Assembly (NCBI GenBank): GCA_025677815.1
Contig: JAIXMP010000006.1
Coordinates: 496,001 to 560,000 of the forward strand
Reading direction: 5' to 3'
DNA: 64,000 nucleotides
Origin: Phascolomyces articulosus
Taxonomy: Eukaryota > Mucoromycota > Mucoromycetes > Mucorales > Lichtheimiaceae
Shown: positions 60,920 to 64,000 of the stretch, in pieces
How the letters are laid out: each line of letters starts with the position of its first letter
Position numbering within the stretch: the stretch's first letter is position 1
Translations under genes and position numbers: made by a program
Notes under the pieces: generated by a model
Databases searched by the model: none
Told to the model about the DNA's origin: nothing
The model's input: only the letters and a program-made list of their open reading frames with translations

Positions 60920-61940
60920 TATTGGTGAGTTGCTCTAATTTGGATTGAAACAATGGACACACTATTGATTATTATACCTTAAGAATGTTGACCTATATGT
61001 AATTAAAATAAGACTATTTCTAGTTTTGGATAGTCTACATGCAATAAATGGTTGCAATTTTTTTTTTTTGAGAAATATAGTCTTTTCAAAAAAAACAGGG
61101 TCATGTCTTAAAATGCTACTAAAAAAGTTTCTGGTAAAAAAAATGGACATATTTTTTTATTAGTGCATTATTTATGGATATCAAGATTTTGTTGATTTAT
61201 CCAATAATGTTATTTGGTATATTCAACAACAAAAAAGAAAGGTCTCAATCCATATAATGCTATTGAATGGGGATTTTATATAAAATGGTTCACGGAGAAA
61301 TAACCGTTGTGCAACCATATAAATATAAAAAAAGGAATTATATTGCTCACGGACCCCCACAACACCCAACTCGTCTTTAGTACTTTTTAGATTATTGCCA
61401 AGACACGCGATTCATAAATTTAAGTCAGCAGCTTAAAAAAACCTCTTGTTTACTAAATCAAAGAACGTGAAGGGGTCGTGTGCGCTAAGTCTCACATCAT
61501 TATTGAATGAACGGATGATACAAGTAGTATGCATCATCATTGTGATATCTTTATTTGTTTCGAAAAAAAATACCCATGATAAGAAAAAAAAATTCCACAC
61601 TATACCTGAAAATGACTTTTTTTCTTGATTTAGTTCGAAACTAAATAAAATAAAAATGCCATCCTTCTTCTCAGCTTTATAGACTCTAATCTATGGATGG
61701 TGATTTAACTTGTGCAAAGTTGTCTTTAAGTCTATTTTACACACGATCTATTCTATATCGTCATTCTTTCGGACTATAACTGAAAGTGGTCGTTTTTTTT
61801 TCCTTCTTTCTCTTCTTTCTTTTCAATTTTTATATTTTTCTTCATTTTCTTTCCACAAATTTTTTGATTTTTCTTTTATTGTTGAAAAAGAGAGGGGAAA
61901 AGAAAATTGTTTTTTTTTAAAAACATAAAGAAAAATAATT

Positions 61941-63083
61941 ATGTCCTATTTCATTTATTATGTAACACTATTTGTTATTATCTGGATAACAGCATGTGCG
62001 GCACAAGAATCCCCAAGAAATCCATTTATTGTCTTTGGTGATTCATATACAGGTAATAGCCGAAAATAAAAGAAAAGCAGCTTCAATGATTAACTCTGTC
62101 AAGTTTTTTTTTCCGTTTTTTATTAATAAAGTTTTCTATTTTAGCTGAACATACTGACCCATGTAACGGTCCAAAATGGATTCGGGAATTGGAAAACACG
62201 TGGAATAATCTATCTATATCTAATTTTGCTGTTGGTGGGGCATGTTGTTATAAGAATGATGATGGTCCTTCTCCACCCATTACAAGACAAATAGATAGTT
62301 ATTTTGAACAAGAACCAGTGAATGATCCTGATTCAAGTATTTATGCTATTTTTGTGGGTATCAATGATCTTGTTCAGAATGAAGGTAAGGAAAAAAAAAG
62401 TCATTCCCAGAACACTTTTCATCCATCAAGTTGGAATTCATATAAACATCTTTAAAGAATGTTGGGAAAAATTAACCCCTTCAAAATTATTATTGTCAGC
62501 CTACAATGATATTGTTGTATGTATCCAGGGACAAACCACTCGATTAATAGAACAAGCCCATGGGAAACAATTTTTGATCTTCAATATGGTGCCATTTGAT
62601 CATAGCCCACGGATAAGAATAGAAAATATAACGGAATATGCAGCTGAATGGATTGAAAAATTCAATCTTGAATTAAACACCACCATCTCCTCCATGCAAC
62701 GTCAGTATCCCAATACAACCATTGTTTTGATTGATACACATACCACATTTCTCAATATATTGAACCATCCAACCGATTATGGAATCACCCAAGGTGTCAT
62801 TGATTATTATACACATGTTCATCCTGATCCTGGCTCTGATCCTGGTAAATTACTTACGACTGGTAATCAATACTTTTGGTTCGATCAATCTCATATTACA
62901 AGTGGTGTTCATGATCAGATCCATAAAGCCATTGTTGCTCAACAACCTTTCCCTTATCTACCCTTGATGGATCCGAATAGTCCATCTCCTCCACCTCACT
63001 CCATTGCATCTTCTCCTCTTCGTGATTATCATTGTAATTATGCACTAGTTGCATTTTTCATTGCTCTTGTTTCGATTCTATAG
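61941..63083 (+). CDS. Secreted SGNH/GDSL-type hydrolase with GPI-like tail
   Basis: Three exons (61941-62052, 62145-62384 and 62458-63083) encode 325 residues. A hydrophobic signal peptide (residues 3-20) is followed by block I VFGDSYT with the nucleophile Ser35, block III GINDL, and block V with the Asp260/His263 dyad in WFDQSHITSG. These are the catalytic marks of SGNH esterases/lipases, as in plant-type GDSL and fungal CE16-like enzymes acting on acylated polysaccharides. The C-terminus has a Ser/Pro-rich linker and then a hydrophobic end (YALVAFFIALVSIL) right before the stop, typical of a GPI-anchor signal, so the enzyme may sit on the cell surface. The acceptor of exon 3 (62456-62457) is chosen by frame. 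Confidence 0.85.
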
Positions 63084-63265
63084 AACAGTCATCCTTTTTT
63101 ATTTATTTTATTTTATATATAATGTTATATATAATTGTATATTTTTTTTTCTCTTTTTCTTTTTATCCCTAATGTACAAATTTGCTTTTTTTTTTCACAC
63201 TCTTTCTCCCAGCTAGTTTTTTTTTTTTTTTTTTGTTTCCATTGTTCCTTCTATTGGGTCAGGAG

Positions 63266-63640
63266 TCATGATTGTTTGTTGTCATTGTTATTATTTTCGC
63301 CAAATGAAGTGGAGGGAAATGGGGCTTCTTTACGTGATTCGTCTAAAAGTTTATCAATGCCTTTTTCTTTCAAAGTAACCTATAAATATAACAACAATGG
63401 TGGTGTAAAAAAATAAATTTCGTTTTCTTTGGTGAAGAGGCCCTGTCAAAAATAAATAAATAAATAAATAGAAAAAGTGCGTTCTATTCTTACCATGACA
63501 CAGGCACGGTAATCCTTGAATAAATCTTCACATTCAGGCGTGGTATCCCCCTTGAGAAACTTTTCAGAATACCATTTGTTGAAACAATTATCGTATTTTT
63601 GTTTTAATTCTGTACAATCGGGACCAACACTTGAAGACAT
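63266..63640 (-). CDS. MDM35: TRIAP1/Mdm35 family mitochondrial intermembrane-space protein
   Basis: Two exons on the minus strand (63640-63494 and 63379-63266) encode 86 residues. Mdm35 partners Ups1/PRELI proteins in moving phosphatidic acid between mitochondrial membranes. Twin CX9C pairs are exact: C9/C19 and C37/C47, imported and oxidised by the Mia40 route. The family wording [14 protein letters not shown] and [20 protein letters not shown] is clear. The first-exon frame runs on into the intron, so a single-exon reading would give a wrong tail; the acceptor at 63380-63381 restores the conserved C-terminus. A short Asn-rich tail ends the protein. It converges on the SGNH gene. Confidence 0.92.
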
Positions 63641-63764
63641 GGTTGTGTGTAAAATATATAAATTAAAGAAGAAAAATAACTTTTTCCTTTTTATTTATCG
63701 CTTTCGCGCTTTCAGTTTCGGGTCAAATGCCGATACATCCGAACCAATCATGTACTATGCACCT

Positions 63765-63797
63765 ACCAGGGCACTGACACATTTGACGGATAAGGTG
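63765..63797 (+). CDS. Possible first exon of a gene running off the window
   Basis: A short frame starts with ATG after a plausible leader (MYYAPTRALTHL) and ends at a GTGAAT that could be a splice donor. The start lies about 110 nt upstream of, and divergent from, the Mdm35 start. The upstream part is a GC-richer patch (ctttcgcgctttcagtttcggg). No following exon is recognisable before the window ends, so this may be chance; limits are approximate. Confidence 0.2.
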
Positions 63798-64000
63798 AAT
63801 AATCTTATTTTAACTAAATGACTTTGTCAATATATTATCATGACAAATAAGAACTTTTTACTCTCCTTCATTATGGATTTCTAAAATTGAAAAATCACCA
63901 CGAACTGTGAGTGATGATGAAATCAAAATAATAAGCAATATATTTCAAAGCAAAACAATAAAATATAATATAACTAATGGTATATAGTGACAGACTACTG

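Larger units (their letters stand above)
58151..61940. other. AT-rich region with arm flank, microsatellites and a MITE
   Basis: Contains the outer part of the right HET arm (to about 59420), (ATT)n and (AT)n runs at 59430-59510, a relic similar to 19460-19700 (near 60000-60165), a 184-bp MITE at 60736-60919 and the CT-rich leader of the SGNH gene. No gene supported. Confidence 0.5.

Overview
This is AT-rich eukaryotic nuclear DNA. Genes have short GT-AG introns (about 60-150 nt), CT-rich leaders, AT-rich spacers and mostly fungal protein families (velvet factor, PKA regulatory subunit, septin, TRIAP1/Mdm35, Mss1/TrmE). Intron density, base composition and gene content suggest an early-diverging filamentous fungus, probably Mucoromycota (Mucorales-like). 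That placement is inference; no rRNA or organellar marker is present. I found no tRNA or rRNA gene and no CRISPR array.

Layout. (1) 1-9.6 kb is a transposon graveyard: a decayed PIF/Harbinger element (Myb/SANT-like gene on +, transposase on -, tail to tail), LTR-like fragments, unidentified broken ORFs and a broken gene on the minus strand. (2) 9.6-14.4 kb holds a ricin-type beta-trefoil protein fused to a CipC-like (DUF3759) tail, a mitochondrial Obg GTPase (Mtg2-like), and a secreted GH43 arabinanase with an apparent one-base frameshift. (3) 16.4-18.4 kb is an F-box/LRR protein. (4) 22.3-26.7 kb is a full-length ABCB transporter in seven exons. (5) 27.9-31.2 kb is a head-to-head pair of organellar GTPases, Mss1/TrmE (-) and EngB/YihA-type (+), start codons 115 nt apart. 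(6) 31.3-59.4 kb is the most unusual part: two single-exon HET-domain genes in opposite orientation at the inner side of 3.7 kb inverted repeat arms about 20 kb apart. Between the arms lie a velvet regulator, PKA regulatory subunit, septin, a tandem Cys-module protein, a coiled-coil RING protein and a three-HMG-box protein. The left HET unit is additionally bracketed by a second, separate ~300 bp inverted repeat that the right copy lacks. (7) 59.4-64 kb holds a pogo-like MITE, a secreted SGNH/GDSL hydrolase with a GPI-like tail, and Mdm35.

Functional themes. Three GTPases of mitochondrial translation or ribosome assembly (Obg, TrmE, EngB) lie within 20 kb. The block between the HET arms is rich in morphogenesis and signalling genes (velvet, PKA-R, septin, HMG). 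Recombination between the arms would invert that block. Exon boundaries were worked out by hand from splice consensus, reading-frame continuity and family conservation, and have not been tested against transcripts.
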